Shown: positions 13,180 through 25,994 of the stretch, piece after piece
Position numbering within the stretch: position 1 is the first letter of the stretch
Layout of the letters: each line of letters begins with the position of its first letter
DNA from: Eonycteris spelaea
Taxonomy: Eukaryota; Chordata; Mammalia; Chiroptera; Pteropodidae
Length of the DNA: 64,000 nucleotides
Reading direction: 5' to 3'
NCBI GenBank assembly: GCA_003508835.1
Contig: PUFA01000166.1
Span: forward strand, 682,001 to 746,000
Translations under genes and position numbers: made by a program
Notes under the pieces: model-generated
What the model saw: the letters and a program-made list of their open reading frames with translations, nothing else
What the model was told of the DNA's origin: nothing
The model's database searches: none

Positions 13180-13685
13180 AACCTAAGGAAGCAACAACTT
13201 CACTTGTTCCATTTTGCCCAGGGAACTGTGCCCTGCTCGAGGGTCAGGTGGCTCAGCACAGATGTGGGAATCTTCTCACTGTTGAGATCATCACAGACAA
13301 AAAGCTGTGGTTGCCTTTTGGACCCTGAGGTGGGGGAGGGGTGGTAGAGGGTGGGAGTGAGGGTGAGATTGAGGGAGGAGGGTCAGAACAGACTGCGTCA
13401 GAGTTGGGAAAGTGTCTTCAAATTTCTAAGAAGGTCTCAGTAGAGGTCCTGAAGATCTCTGTGCAAGGCCTCAGGTAATAAGATCTAGGAGTCAAGGTGC
13501 TGGTCCAAGAAAGTAAATACTATGCCCAACAGCAGTCCTGGCCATGGGAGCCTGAGTCCTTGAGTGCAGCTCCCCCTTCAGAGGCTATAGTGTACTGGCT
13601 GTGTCTGGTGTGTGGAGGGCAACTTTTCCCTGTGAGGCCTCTGTCAGGTAAGGCCTTTGAAATTGCCTGTGATCAGGCTTGAAAA
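13180..13685. other. Unassigned GC-richer segment within old L1 sequence
   Basis: About 500 bases of clearly higher GC content, with a G-rich tract around 13330-13390 of repeated GGGAGG-like and GGTGAG-like units. L1-like sequence lies on both sides. A 61-residue open frame at 13497-13682 has no recognised family. It could be an older insertion or part of an L1 3' region not recognised. Confidence 0.35.
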
Positions 13686-13689
13686 AATC

Positions 13690-14350
13690 ACATAGGATTT
13701 CAATCAGGAGCTAAACTCCTCAGAAAGATACTCAACTTAATTAGTAATCAGGGAATGCAAATTAAAAAACTGACAATATTATATGCTGATGAGGATGTAG
13801 AGCACCAGGAATTCCAAAAGACTGCTGATAGTGAATATAAATTAGTATAATAACTTTGGAAAACAGCTTGGCATATCTTGTCACCAGCAATTCCATTTCT
13901 AGGTGGAGTAGAAACCAAAAGAAATTCATGCACATGTGCACCAGGAAACATAAATAAAAATATTCTCAGAAGCACTCTTTATAATGGCCTCAAACTGGAA
14001 AATATCCAATTCAATCAACTGTAAAATGAATAAATGCAGTATATTCAAAAAATAGAATAATGCTATTATTTTTAGTAAAATGATGAAGTTTAGCTACACA
14101 AACATAATGTTGAACAAAGCTAGACACGAAAGTATACTGTAAGAGTCCATTTATATACAGTTTTAAAACAGAGAAAACTAAAATACAATGCTAGAATTCA
14201 AGACGGTGGTTACCTTTTCGAAGAAGGGAGTTTGGCAGTGATTTGCAGAACACCTGACGGCAGTGGTTTGCTTTTGATGATTCACTGAGTGATGTGCTTT
14301 TACGTTTTATGAAATTCCTATATGTGTATAATACTTCAATTTAAAAAGTT
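13690..14350 (+). mobile_element. Old L1 3' part
   Basis: Recognisable L1 3' ORF2 and tail text in sense, including the stretches around 13780-13990 and 14110-14160. Heavily mutated. Confidence 0.55.
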
Positions 14351-14456
14351 TTTTAAAAAGTAACAAACACAAGCATAGTGAATTTCTAAAGTAGCCACAC
14401 ACCTTTAAATGTTAAAAGGGGGGAAAATACGCTGTATCATTAAACAATGTCCTTAC

Positions 14457-14549
14457 CTCTTTAGGGTTAATATATCTCACTATCTGGCGTGGCTCCCCTT
14501 GTCTTCTTATATTAATCAGACTTTTAAAGTGTTGGAAGATAGCGACATT
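14457..14549 (-). CDS. C11orf65: C11orf65 exon 3 (intact exon of a broken gene)
   Basis: Acceptor CTTTAG precedes 14549 and donor GTAAGG follows 14457. The 93 bases are 31 codons in phase 0, starting NVAIFQHFKSLI and ending QIVRYINPKE, which match human C11orf65 closely. Entered from exon 2 as annotated, the frame is off by one and the first codon at the junction becomes TAA. Confidence 0.85.
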
Positions 14550-14859
14550 CTAAAGGTTCAAACACATGAGATTCTATGGTTAAAACTGGGTTTTATTTTT
14601 TAACCTCTAATTAGCTTTTTCCTAATTGGGGCATAAAATAGATTTTATATGCGTACACTACTTCTTAGAAATATTATTGTTTCAGGGTTTGCTTTGATAA
14701 GCCAGGCAATGTTGGTATTATTCTCACAAAGTTTTATCCTTAAATTTGAAATTGCATCACTAGCAACTATAAATAAAATACACAGAACTTTGGTGGGTCA
14801 CTTCTATATACTCCAGAGTAACATAGGAAAGAGACAAAATACAGCATAGTCATTAACAA

Positions 14860-15090
14860 CACTGACTATGGCATAATATTTTTCTGTGTTCAATTGTGAG
14901 TACTTAACTGGCTACATGACTCTGGAAAAGTTGCTTTAACCTCTCTGCTCAGTTTCTTATCAAAAAATATGGGAATGATAGTAGTGATTTCATACAGCTA
15001 TGGTGAGGAATAAATGAGTTAATGTTTGTAAAGCACTTAAACAACTGCTGGCATAAGAAAGCACTCAATAAATATGATCTATCATTATCA
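14860..15090 (+). repeat. MIR SINE
   Basis: Sense MIR core: a CTGGAAAAGTTGCTTTAACC block, then a CTCAGTTTCTTATC block, a GAGGAATAAATGAGTTAATG block and the tail GCACTCAATAAATATG. Confidence 0.7.
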
Positions 15091-15099
15091 GTATAGAAT

Positions 15100-18000
15100 C
15101 TTCCTCATTCCTGTAGTAATTATACTAATTTACAAACCCTATCTGCTTTTCATGTTATCATACATTTAGTGAAACACCTCCAACAATTCTTCTATCTTGG
15201 AAACCTATTTTTTTAGTAACTCTCTCTTCATACCCTATACCCCCAGAACACTCTTAATAACTCTTGGTAAACTCCTCCCTCCCCCACAGTTTGGTTTTGT
15301 TAAGTCAAATCAAATCAATTTAAATTGACATAATCCATAGCACCCATACAAAAATTTGAAGCCCCATTGCAATTGGTGTGCCCATATTGACACAAATAAT
15401 ACTCTTTCTAAAAGGTAGAATAATTTTCCCCTAAGTAAAATTCCAAATTGAGTATCAAGAAAAATTTATGATGGTTTAAAATCTGAATAGAATTTTCTAA
15501 ATATGTAGATTACTGTATCAAACTACCTCAAAACTTTGTAACTTAAAGTAACAACTATTTTCTGTGGGTTGACAGGGAACTTCAGCTGGTCTTGCATGAA
15601 CTCATGTATGTGCCAGATCAGCTGGAACTGGGCAATTTAATACGGCTGCATATACGTATTTTGGATGTTGAGCTTAAATTGTTGGAACATCTGTGATGGC
15701 TGGGTTTCTCCACATGTATTTTCAGTTTGAGTTTCTTCATAGCATGGAGTTTAAAAGTACCAAAGAGAGAGAGAAAATAGAAATTGCAAGGCTTCTCAAG
15801 ACCTTGTCTTGGAAGGCATACAAGTCATTCTGCATTGTATCAGTCAAACTCAAGATCTAGCAGGCCTCAAGAGGCCAAGTTCAAAGTGTGACCTCTAGGA
15901 AGTTCTTTATATACTACAGTTTACTCAGGGATGGTCCTGAACGACAGGGATGAAGAGAAACCCTTCCAGGGAACAGAATCTCAGGCAGCTCACATGATTG
16001 GGTATTGCACATGGAAGGAAAAATGGCCAGAGATACAGATCTACAGATGGCACTGACTGATGGTTTAGCTGGATGGTCAAGGATTTGGAAAGAATAAGAA
16101 AATTGGTGACAAGAATGTCTAGAGAGGAAGTCAACCCCCCCCCCCACCTCCAAATGCACACCAAGTGTGGAGATATTGTGTCCTATGTGAAGGCTCACCG
16201 AAGGTAATCTCAGCAAAAAAGAATCTTAATTATTTGCACAAGGTGACCAGTTCTTTGGAGTCAGTCAGCCTTTTTCCCTGGCCACTGCTCTTCCTTGCCC
16301 AATGAACTCATGAACAAAGTGGCCATGGTAGCAGGGAATGGTGGTTATTCATGGGCTCAACAACATGAATTTCTATTCACCATATCTGGCTACTGCCACT
16401 GCTGAGTGCTCACTTTGCCAAAACATTGGTTATATTAAGCTCTTAATATGACACCATTCCTTGGGGAATTATCTGGCTTCCCTGTGGCACATTGATTATT
16501 TGGAACACTTCCATTATTGAAGGAGTAACACTTTAGTCTCACTGGAATTGATTTTTACTTCTGTGTGCACAATGCTTCTTTTAAAAACCCACCAACTGTA
16601 TACTTTCAAAATGCTTTATTCACTGTCATAGTATTCTACATAGCATGCTTCTGGTCAGAGAATTTGCTTCACAGCAAATATAATGCAGCAATGGGCCCAT
16701 GCTCATGAAATTCACTAATATTATCCTGTTCCCCATCATCTTAAACCAACAGGCCTGAAGGAATGGTGGAATGGCATTTTAGAGACTCAATTATAGTCAA
16801 AGTGATAACTCTTTTCAGATTAGGGTGATGTCCTCCATGTTATAGTATATAATTTGAATCAATAACCAAGATACGCTATATTTCTCCCACACCAGCATTT
16901 ATGTCTCTGAGAATCAAGGGGGGTAAATGAAAGTGGCTCCCTCTCAATATTACCTCTAATGACCCACTAGTGCAAATTTTGCTTCATGTCCTTGTACCTT
17001 TGGGCTCTGTCGATATAAAAGTCTTAGCATCCATGGAGAATGCTTCCACTGAGATGGTTTAGTCTATATGATCTTGTAGTTCAATAAACTTCTTGGAAGG
17101 ATTTATTCTGAATTCCTGTGAGACAGTTCATAGAGCTCCATTTCTTTACGGTCAGTTAATGAAGCTTTATTAGTTTCTTTTGGTGGTGTCATGTATTTGC
17201 AATACATATATTTAATAAAAGACTTATATTAAGGATATATAAAAAATTGCTCCAAGTGAATATTGACAATGTATTATTAGAGGTGATAGAACTTGGGGTT
17301 AGAATATTGGGAGGATACATGAAGAAAAGGGTAGGGATATTTATATCTCATCATGTATGAGTGGTCAAGTAATCCTATGTTAGTGTAATGGAACAAGAAA
17401 CAAAAGTTTAAATATTCTTTAAAGCGATAAGGTAACAAATAGAGGAAATAAAAGAATAATGATTTATGTTACTGGGAGAGGAGATAAGCAAGGTTGTATA
17501 AGATAATATAAATTATCTTTTCTGAAAGTCAACAGATCACTTCTAAAGTTGATAAATAAAAATAACTATCTGAGCATATTATTTCAAAGCGTGGAACTAA
17601 CTACTATCAGATCCAAAACAAACAAAAAATAGTTTAAAGTGGTTGCTTTAGGGGTAAAGGTAGAAAAGAGTAGGCTGGCATAAAATGCTTGCCTTTTAGT
17701 ATACGTTTTCTATATTATTTTACTTATTTAAAGAATGCAAATAGTACTTTGATAAAAATATTTAAAATGATAGAAAAAAGTCTGCATTTACATTACTCTT
17801 ACTATGCAAACTATTCACCTATAAGGCCATGTAATATGCTGAAACTATGCATCCTTATTAGAAGTCACCTCTGAGCTACTGGAAGTAGAATATATCTAGA
17901 ATCAAGATCAAATGTATTCTCTTTACATCTTAGAACTGCTTTAATTTATATTATACTTAAACCATGACTTTCATGGTTAGCTCTTCTTCAGGGTTTCTAG

Positions 18001-18120
18001 CCACTTTTTAAGTCCAACTTCTCGGATATCGCTTCTACTACATGGGGTACCATTTTATGTCCAGATGCAACCCTCTTAGAGCCATTCATTCTCCATCCTG
18101 ATCTAAACTGAACTGATTAC
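15100..18120. other. C11orf65 intron 2, mostly unassigned
   Basis: No exon was recognised. About 15510-15720 and 16300-16400 have the flavour of an old LTR-type or DNA repeat (a TTCTGTGGGTTGACAGGGAA stretch) but could not be assigned. A C run at 16135-16145 interrupts the short frames here. Confidence 0.35.
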
Positions 18121-18162
18121 CATTTTTATTTTCTTCAGGTTCTGTTATATTTTCTTTTCTTC

Positions 18163-18215
18163 TCCTTCCTTCCTTCCTCCTTCCTTCCTTCCTTCCCTTC
18201 CTCCTTCCTTCCTTC

Positions 18216-18274
<59 letters not shown>

Positions 18275-18276
18275 TT
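18163..18276 (+). repeat. CCTT/CTTT microsatellite
   Basis: About 110 bases: CCTT units with CCTCC interruptions, passing at about 18216 into a pure run of TTTC units. Confidence 0.95.
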
Positions 18277-18329
18277 TTATATATCATTGGTTTTCCTTAA
18301 ATGTCAGGTGATCCTTGGTTGTCCATTAA

Positions 18330-18520
18330 TACAGTCATGTGCCGCTTAATGACAGGAATATGTTCCGAAAAATGTGACCTTTGGCAATTTTATCATTGTG
18401 CAAACGTCACAGAGGGCACTTACACAAATCTAGATGTATAGTGTACTATACACCTAGACTACATGGTGTACTACGGTCACATATGCAGTCCATCGGTAAC
18501 TTATATGGTACATGACTGTA
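18330..18520 (+). mobile_element. Non-autonomous DNA transposon with terminal inverted repeats
   Basis: Begins TACAGTCATGTGCC and ends GGTACATGACTGTA, which are inverted copies apart from one mismatch. The interior (CGCTTAATGACAGG, then ATAGTGTACTATACACCTAG) is familiar from an abundant mammalian DNA transposon, whose family name I cannot fix from memory. The outer flanks both contain TTAA, but no clean target duplication is visible. It has no coding capacity. Confidence 0.7.
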
Positions 18521-19275
18521 GTTAAGAATGAAGGTCTGTGTCAGTTTTTCTAGGGAGCTAGTATCCGTATCCTGTGCTTCACCCCCCCCCGCCCCCACTG
18601 TTCACATTATGAGTGGGAAGATTGCCTGGGAACTTCATGATGTGGATAGAATAAGTTAATCAACAGACTTTCTTAAGAGGGGTTTTGGTCAGATAACCAG
18701 CAATAGTATTTGAGTCTCTCAAATACTAAAATTAAGAGGTTTTAATTGGAGTGCCAAATCCATGCTAGAATTAGCTTTCCCAGATAGTCATTTAAATTTT
18801 TAGAGATAAGCCTTAGGGTTCCCTGCTGCCCCTGCCACACACTGATAAATATCCATCTACCAGCAGATTTTTGACTAATGGTAAATATAGCTTTGGGCAT
18901 TAATGCGACAGTGGCGACAACTGGTACCACTGTTCCATGTGCAGACCTTCAATTAGCCCCCTTGTCTGTAGTCATCTCTTCCAGTCCTTTTAGGTTTGCT
19001 AACTCCTAACTGATATCCTTTCTAGGGCTCCACTGACAAACCAGGTCTCTCCCTGGGGCCCCTTTGAAGTATATCTCAGCAAATCTTCTGAACAGTTTGG
19101 TCTAGCATAATCGTACCATCTATTTTTGTTTTCCATAAATGAGATAAATTTTCTTATTTGCTCATGAACTCCTTTCTCTATTACAGGTTAAGTTTCTGTA
19201 TTTTCATATCAATGGGGTCTGGAGGGACAGAAACTGAAAATGTGTGCTTAGTCCACTATCTTGGTAAAATCTCTC

Positions 19276-19278
<3 letters not shown>

Positions 19279-19320
<42 letters not shown>

Positions 19321-19364
19321 CTCCTCTCTCTCTCACACACACACACACACACCACACACACAAC
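19279..19364 (+). repeat. CT then CA dinucleotide repeat
   Basis: A long TC run is followed, after CTCTCCTC interruptions, by CACACA units ending near 19364. The 83-residue open frame across it is a repeat artefact. Confidence 0.95.
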
Positions 19365-20059
19365 ACGCTTGTTTGTTTCATACATGTCTTCTCTACTAAA
19401 GCCCCTTAAGGACAAGGATGTATTGTAAAATGCCTAGCACAGTCTCAGGAATATAATAGGATTAAAAGGCATGTGGCTAGTTGGATCCCGATGTTTAGAT
19501 TAAGAGAAAAGAAGTTACAAATGACAGAACTGCTTGAGCCTAGATGACAAGGAGGCTGATATAAACCAACCAAAGGAATAGTAGATTAAATTTTTTTTTT
19601 TTTTTTGTGTTGGAAATCAATAGTTACACCCCAGCATGGGTTTTAAGGCTTCAATAGAGGCAGTAGAGGCAAATAATAAAAGCCATTTTTACAAAACTTG
19701 TTAACAGAACCAAGGGTACTCTGTGTGCTAGAAACAGAGCCATATGACTTCATGCAAAATTAGCAGGGAGACAAGAATCCTGCTGCTGTCAGAGAGAAGA
19801 GGAAGTCATTTTAGCTCTTGGCTCTCACCTAACCAGGTAAATCAACTTGGAATATTTCTTATTAGATAAGAAAAACCAGCTCTACCTATATTACTTGATG
19901 ATAAGGAACTACTACATTAATCCAGGTGTGGTGTATTATTAAACTTTAAGTCCTCAAGATTAGGTACTCAATTAATATTTAATGAGTGAATGTATTCCTA
20001 ACATCTGCTCACAAATGAGTCAAGAAATAAAACTTTTACAGGAAAAGCCAAAGGAGCCA

Positions 20060-20150
20060 ATTAGTGATACTTTCATTGATAGTAGCTATTATCAAAGTGC
20101 CTGGCCCAGATAAGGAACTCAATAAATACTATTGAGGCTAATGGAGATTA
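20060..20150 (+). repeat. MIR or L2 tail fragment
   Basis: Carries an AAGTGCCTGGCCCAGATAAG block followed by CTCAATAAATACTATTG, the standard 3' end of these ancient repeats. Confidence 0.5.
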
Positions 20151-20323
20151 TTAATTAATGTTAACTTTTTGAAACTTTAAAAAATGTCTGCTTTTAAAAC
20201 AAAGGGTGGTATACAATTCTGTAAATATACTAAAAACTACTGATTGTACGCTTTAAACAAGTGAACCTTATGGTATTCTAAATTATATCTCAAGAAAGCT
20301 GCAAAACGACAACAACAACTCAC

Positions 20324-20410
20324 AAGAAACGTTCCAGGCCTTCTGAATGACTCTGGCAGCTTTATCCCTCTTTGTATATTCCAATTCCTGTATTTCAGGC
20401 ATTTAAAGTC
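20324..20410 (-). pseudogene. C11orf65: C11orf65 exon 2, first coding exon (two bases short)
   Basis: A strong acceptor, TTTTCTTTCAG, precedes 20410, and donor GTGAGT follows 20324. The ATG is at 20402-20400, eight bases into the exon. It opens MPEIQELEYTKRDKAARVIQ and continues KAWN, matching the human start MPWKEESEFTKQDKAARVIQ. Human then has KSFL before exon 3. Here only AACGTTTCTT remains after the Trp codon, ten bases where twelve are needed. Joining to exon 3 yields TAA at the junction. Confidence 0.8.
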
Positions 20411-21089
20411 CTGAAAGAAAATAAGCAAAGGGGTATATTTAAAATTACTTTATATACTCCATTATGAAACTATCACTAGAACTCAATTAAATAGAGTTGT
20501 ATAAGGGAAATAATGTATGAATAATGTCACATATTAAATTAAGAGTAGCAATGCAATGTAGTTCTGAGATTTCTTTATGATAATCTAAACTGAGTAAATT
20601 GCTTTTTTAAAATTTTAAAAATTCTGAACTATTACTTGTAAAATGTTGAAAGGATTTACAAATCCCAAAGCCCTACAGTATTGTTAAATGTACAACACAC
20701 ATCTGCTAATACAGCATTACATTTAGAGAGACAGAGACCAAACAGAAAAACTGTAAAGAATGTTCCATTTATTAGAAAAAATAAAAAAAAATTTATTTAT
20801 ATATTATCTTTAATTTGTTTTTTTTTCTCTTTTATGCACAAATTATTTGGAAGCTTAAAACTAAAGATATTTTCTTCCTAACTGTATATTGCTGAGTTTT
20901 AAAAACTGACATTTTTAAGAATAGGAAGAAAAGAAGTATGGACTTTTTTCTTTTCCTTCAAGTAGCTTTAATCATATAGAAGGCATGAGGATACAGATTA
21001 AATCTTTAGGTTTAAAGAATATCAGTGTTTAAATCTTAACATATTCTATCTCCTACGTTTTGTGTAGATCTTGTATAAAGTTTTTTAAA

Positions 21090-21245
21090 CTTATTCAAAC
21101 TTCAGTTTCCTCACTTGTAAAATGTGGGGACTCATAGTACTACCTTATAAAATTGTAAGGAATCAATCAGATAATACAAGTAAAGCATTAGTACAGTTTT
21201 TGGTTCATTGTAACCATTCAATAAATCATATCTATTATTATAAAA
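21090..21245 (+). repeat. MIR SINE
   Basis: Sense MIR: CTTCAGTTTCCTCACTTGTA, then AATGTGGGGACTCATAGTA, and the tail CATTCAATAAATCATATC. Confidence 0.65.
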
Positions 21246-23070
21246 CAAACTATTTTCAAAAATAAGACTATTCATGTGTGTTATTTTGGATTAAAAATTG
21301 ATGTAATGAACATTTTAAACACAATTATTCTCATAATTTACAAATAACTATTAACACAAATAATAGTAAGAGATGATATTTAGAGCTTAAAAGATTTGTT
21401 AATTTTGATCGAAGGATCATATTTTGATATACTCTTTCTAGCCAGCAGTGGAGAAGAACAAAGTGTAGTTTATCTGTGTATTTCAGGAATACTTCAGGAA
21501 AAAAAGTTTTCCTTGTGGAATAGTGTGGTAATCACTTTTAATAATTTTTAAGGACACTGTCACTATTCTATCCATTAAGAGAAATATAGAAGATAGCTTT
21601 GCCATCTGAGATTATCCTAACTTTAAAAATCACATCAAAAGTTAATTTTAAAATGTGAGGAAAAATAAAAAATAATTATGCTGAAATTTGAAACATGGCA
21701 GTTACTTCAGTTCATTTCTAAGGTTTTTCTGTCCATGTTCTTTTTCACTGGTCAATACAGAATATAGTTATTTGGTTATTCACAAATAACCAAAGAATTG
21801 GATAATATTTAAACAGAATTAGAAAAATATGTAAATATCATTCCCTATTTAATATCTCATCAGTTTAAATTATTCATATAATTGCTTATATTTACTTACT
21901 TTAAAAGTTACTATGTAAATAACACAAATACATTCTGTTAGTAAAAATTTCAAATAATGTAGACTTGTAGAGTGAAAAACTCATTTCTTCTAGTCTAGTC
22001 CTCTCTTGAAAGATTATTACATATCTTAAACAGATGTGTGATTCTTCCAGATCTTTCTTATATATTAAATTATAACTATATATATACACATACACACATG
22101 CTTATATATGTTATATATACACACATATGGTACAGAATTGTTTGCGATAATGTGATGTAACTATACATATTTTCTGCAACACATGCTAACAATATGTTGT
22201 GGAGACATTACTCATGTTTAATACATATAGATCTTCCTGATTCTTTTTATAGTCGTACACCATCCTAAGTATGGATATGTCATAATTTGTTAACTATTAT
22301 TGGACATACAGACTGGGTTTTTTTTGCTGTTACAATTATAAATGAATTCCTGATACATCTATTTGTGTACATATGCAGCTATTTTTGTTAGATACATTTT
22401 TAGAAGTGAATTGCTGTAGTGTATATATTGCATGACTCTAGAAGGGGATACAAGATCCTGCTAACAATGATTGTGAATGCTCTGGGGAGACCTCAGAGGA
22501 CTAAGGAATCTGAATTTGGAAATGAAAAGATTTTATTCTAAAAACCCTTTTATATAGTGTAATTTTGTTTTTACAATGTGCACATAGTTTATATATATAT
22601 AACTCAAAAAGAATAGAGTATGTACATTAAAAATTTTTACACAGCCAAAAGTCCTCAAAAATGTTTAATTTACACCTATAAACATTCTATGACAGTGCTT
22701 AATTTCTAAATTTTACAAAAATGAATAACTAAACATAGATGGGACATTAGGACTATTGTGGGTCTTTTAATATTCTTCCAATAATTCAATTTTTTTATTC
22801 CTATTATCATACTTAGCGATTTAAGGTATAAAGCAGCATACATATATGTGTGAGTAGCACAAGATAGTATTAGTGTTTTCATACAAATTGTGCATTTTCC
22901 CAAATACATTCTCAATTTTGTAGGTAAAAATTTTAAAGTAAGTTTTTAAAAATTTCTTTTAATTGTGTGCACATGTCTGAAACAGTTTTATTGGCACTTT
23001 GACTTAAATAATTTCACCCAGGTTCCTGCACACACCTGTTTCCTGATTCTCATGTGATGAAAAGCTAAAG
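21246..23070. other. C11orf65 intron 1, one L1 3' fragment, otherwise unassigned
   Basis: AT-rich intronic DNA with TATA and ACAC low-complexity patches near 22080-22130. About 22190-22420 resembles a reversed old L1 3' region (a CCATCCTAAGTATGGATATG block, then GGACATACAGACTGGGTT). No exon found. Confidence 0.4.
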
Positions 23071-23079
23071 GTTATTAGA

Positions 23080-23240
23080 TGCTGACAAATCAGGTCCCTT
23101 TATGTGTATTTGTTGAACACATTTGCTAATCTCATCCCCCTACAATGTAAGATTCCTTGGACAGACTTTTCTTGGATATTGTTATAACCATTTCTAGCAG
23201 AGTAGATGATTGATATGTACTTGCTGGCTGACTGAATGGA
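23080..23240 (+). repeat. L2 3' fragment
   Basis: Contains CTACAATGTAAGATTCCTTG and a tail ending TGGCTGACTGAATGGAG, the diverged L2 3' end. Confidence 0.5.
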
Positions 23241-23249
23241 GATTGGTTA

Positions 23250-25990
23250 AATAAATTAGGATGCATTCAACAAAAGAATCTTCATGAGAATATTAAGTGG
23301 TGCTGTAAATGTATACACATATGACATGGGAAATGTTTTCAAATCATTGATGTGCAATTTTTAAAGAGCAGTTTGTTAAACAGTTATCTGTAATAAGTGA
23401 TTTCTGTTAGCTTCTCCCTCCCCATTCAAATATGTGCATGTGGTATAACTCTGTATGTATGAGTATAAATTAAATGTTAAGTGATGATAGAATTAAGGAG
23501 GAATTTAAAATATTTATTTTTGCTTACTTCTATAATGAACATTACTACTTGAATAACAAGAAGAGTTTTTAAAATTGTTTGTCATGAGCAAGAGAACAAG
23601 TTATTGACATGTGGTGGGGGAGGGAAAAGGCATAAGGGGTGGGGTACATCTCCTGTAGGTGGATCTCTAAATGTTGTGCTACTTTGAGTATGTTCTATAG
23701 ACTTATTGCCTGTCTCCAAACTGCATGTTTCCTAATGAGATAAATAAACTGAGAGTAGTTAGAAACTTTTCAGCAATTTCACATTGCTGTGGCACACATA
23801 CACGCGATCAATAGACTTATAGTTTTTATATCTTTATTATTTTTCCTTTCTCTAGTAATTCATTTTAATTTTATTTTACAAAAGGTCTGCAACACATTGG
23901 AAATAAATTTTAAAAGGTTCTTCACCACTGAAAATTGTTCTAAAAGTGTAGTTTTGGGATTAGGCCCAGGAGTTACATTCAGCTGGTTTTCCTATTATGT
24001 CAATAGCATCTGTTTAATCTTCTAGGAACCAGAATCTGTACACTAATACCTGATACCCTGTACATACTGTCATATACAGACACCACTTGTATGGATTTTT
24101 ATCTTGCTTAAGGATCTTGTTCTTACTGTTGCTTCTGTATCCTTGTTTGGGACTGGGCTTAGTATGGTGGGATGTGGGGATCAGGGGCAGATTTTAACAT
24201 ATAATTAATATCATGCAGCAATTACAAATAGTGTTTTAAATAAATATTTATTGGGGGAAATAATACAATAAGTGACAAAAGGAGGCTAAAATTCTACATA
24301 TTATATAAATTCATTATTGTTTAAGCAGAAACCTGAAATGAAATGGAGTGATCCATTTACATATCCAAAGAGTTTTCTAGGCAGATAGAATGGCAAGGTT
24401 GAATGCAATGAAACAGGAAGCTGGAACAGGAAGGTCAGTGTGACTGTAGACAACTAGAGAGAAGAGTGGTAGGAGGTAAAAGCAAAGAGACAGTAGGATC
24501 ACAGATTACACAATGCCTTCCACTGTAAAAGTTAGAATTTTAAGTGTGACGGGAAGCAATTGGAGGTTAGACCAAAGAATAACATGATACGACTTGTGTT
24601 TTTTAAGTATCACTCTGAAAGGGCAAAAAGAAAACAAAAAGCTAAGCTACTGCTATGGCTCAGCCATTAATAATATAAACAATATCAACATGTATGACAC
24701 AATGACAGAAATACCCCATAATATACACAATGTGATACCACCATGGTGATATGAATTTAGATAAACTCCTGTCTCCAAAACTGGCTTACCCTAGTTATTT
24801 AGTTGTTTTAGAATAGATCAACCTTATCCTGTATGCAATTAAATTTCTGGAACCTACTTAGTGTTATGGCAGAATTTTTTTTTTAATTAGTTAGATGAGG
24901 GTAGAAGATGAGTGTGTATGTATATATGTATGTTGTGGTGGTTTGGTACAAGAGGGCTAAATTCTCATTTTGTATTATAAGAAATTACCAAAATACTAAA
25001 TCTAAATGAAATTAAGAATATAAGTAGAATAACATATTATTGAAAAAATGAAGATAAAAACAGTACATGTGGAATGAAGAAGGTAAAACAGAGTAGTGGG
25101 ATAAAGAATGACACGGTATTTCAGCACAAGTGGTCAGGGAAGGTCTCTCTAATGGGATGACATTACTTTTCATGATGCAAAGAGACAACAGGAAAATGGT
25201 TAGAAGAGAATTCCAGACACAGAAAACAGAAATAAAAATGCCCTGAGAGAAGGAGCTTGGTGTATTAGTGGTTGAAAAAGAAAAGCGTCATCGGAGCTTA
25301 GAGAAGAGGCAGAAGAGTAGAATTTTACATTTTAAATTTTCAAAAAATTTTGTGAGCTGGTTTTTAAACACAGCATTATGAAAAATTAAATTATTAAACT
25401 TCATGATTAAATAAAATAAAGGTAATAAAGACTAAAAACTCATCGATTAGTAATTTTTACTATTGAAGAGGATCAGGGTATACCACCCCAAAATATGCCA
25501 TTTTGGCATAAGCATTGAGTTGAAGGCAACCGAGAAACAGCAAATGCAGAAAAACTCTCTACTCTCCTTCTAGCTGCCTAAAAGTAGGACATAACTTCCC
25601 TTTGTGAAGGTGGTCCCCTTCTCCTTTGCCATACCAAGAGGAAGAGAAACCATTACCTCTGGCACTAAAATGGGTCTGCACAAATAAACCTTACTTAAAT
25701 GACCTTCATCTTCCATTAGTTTACTCCCAAATCTTTATCTTGTCAACTTCACAAACCTTTGATAAAATATATAATACTAACAGTCTCTTTAGGTTTTCAC
25801 TTCCTTTTCTCTGTGCATGAAAAATTAAAGATTAACATCAAATAAAATTTATGTGCCTTTTGTCCTGTTAATTTGTTTTTTGTGATTTTAACTTGCAGTC
25901 TCTAATCGCAGTACCTCAGAGAGTAGATGAAAAGTTTCTCCTCCCAATCATTATGTTTTACTACTTATTTTCAGGTTATTTTTGTTTATT
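23250..25990. other. C11orf65 intron 1, unassigned ancient repeats
   Basis: No exon seen. Two stretches, 24370-24620 and 25080-25330, read like old interspersed repeats (for example GCAATTGGAGGTTAGACC, and GTGGTCAGGGAAGGTCTCTC). I recognise them as common mammalian repeat text but cannot name the family. Confidence 0.35.
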
Positions 25991-25994
25991 GCAA

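Larger units (their letters stand above)
6838..20402 (-). pseudogene. C11orf65: C11orf65 (MFI), five 5' coding exons with three frame breaks
   Basis: Five exons on the minus strand encode, in order, the conserved N-terminal part of C11orf65, called MFI for its reported role in mitochondrial fission. They begin with an ATG at 20402 and a K-D-K-AARVIQ-AW stretch, an IQ-like helix. Every exon has a plausible GT donor and AG acceptor. Coding lengths are 79, 93, 55, 201 and 130 bases. Comparison with the human protein recalled from memory predicts 81, 93, 54, 201 and 131. Exon 2 is therefore two short, exon 4 one long and exon 6 one short. Exon 2 spliced to exon 3 gives TAA at the junction, after 26 residues. 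Exons 3 and 5 are clean and splice sites look good, which suggests recent loss or assembly indels. The remaining C-terminal exons would lie left of the window. Confidence 0.7.

Noticed and set aside
18163..18276. Regular tandem units considered as a CRISPR-like array
   Set aside because: It is a pure tetranucleotide microsatellite with no unique spacers, in a vertebrate genome.
19158..19409. An 83-residue frame with long Ser-Leu and Thr-His runs
   Set aside because: Translation of a CT/CA microsatellite.
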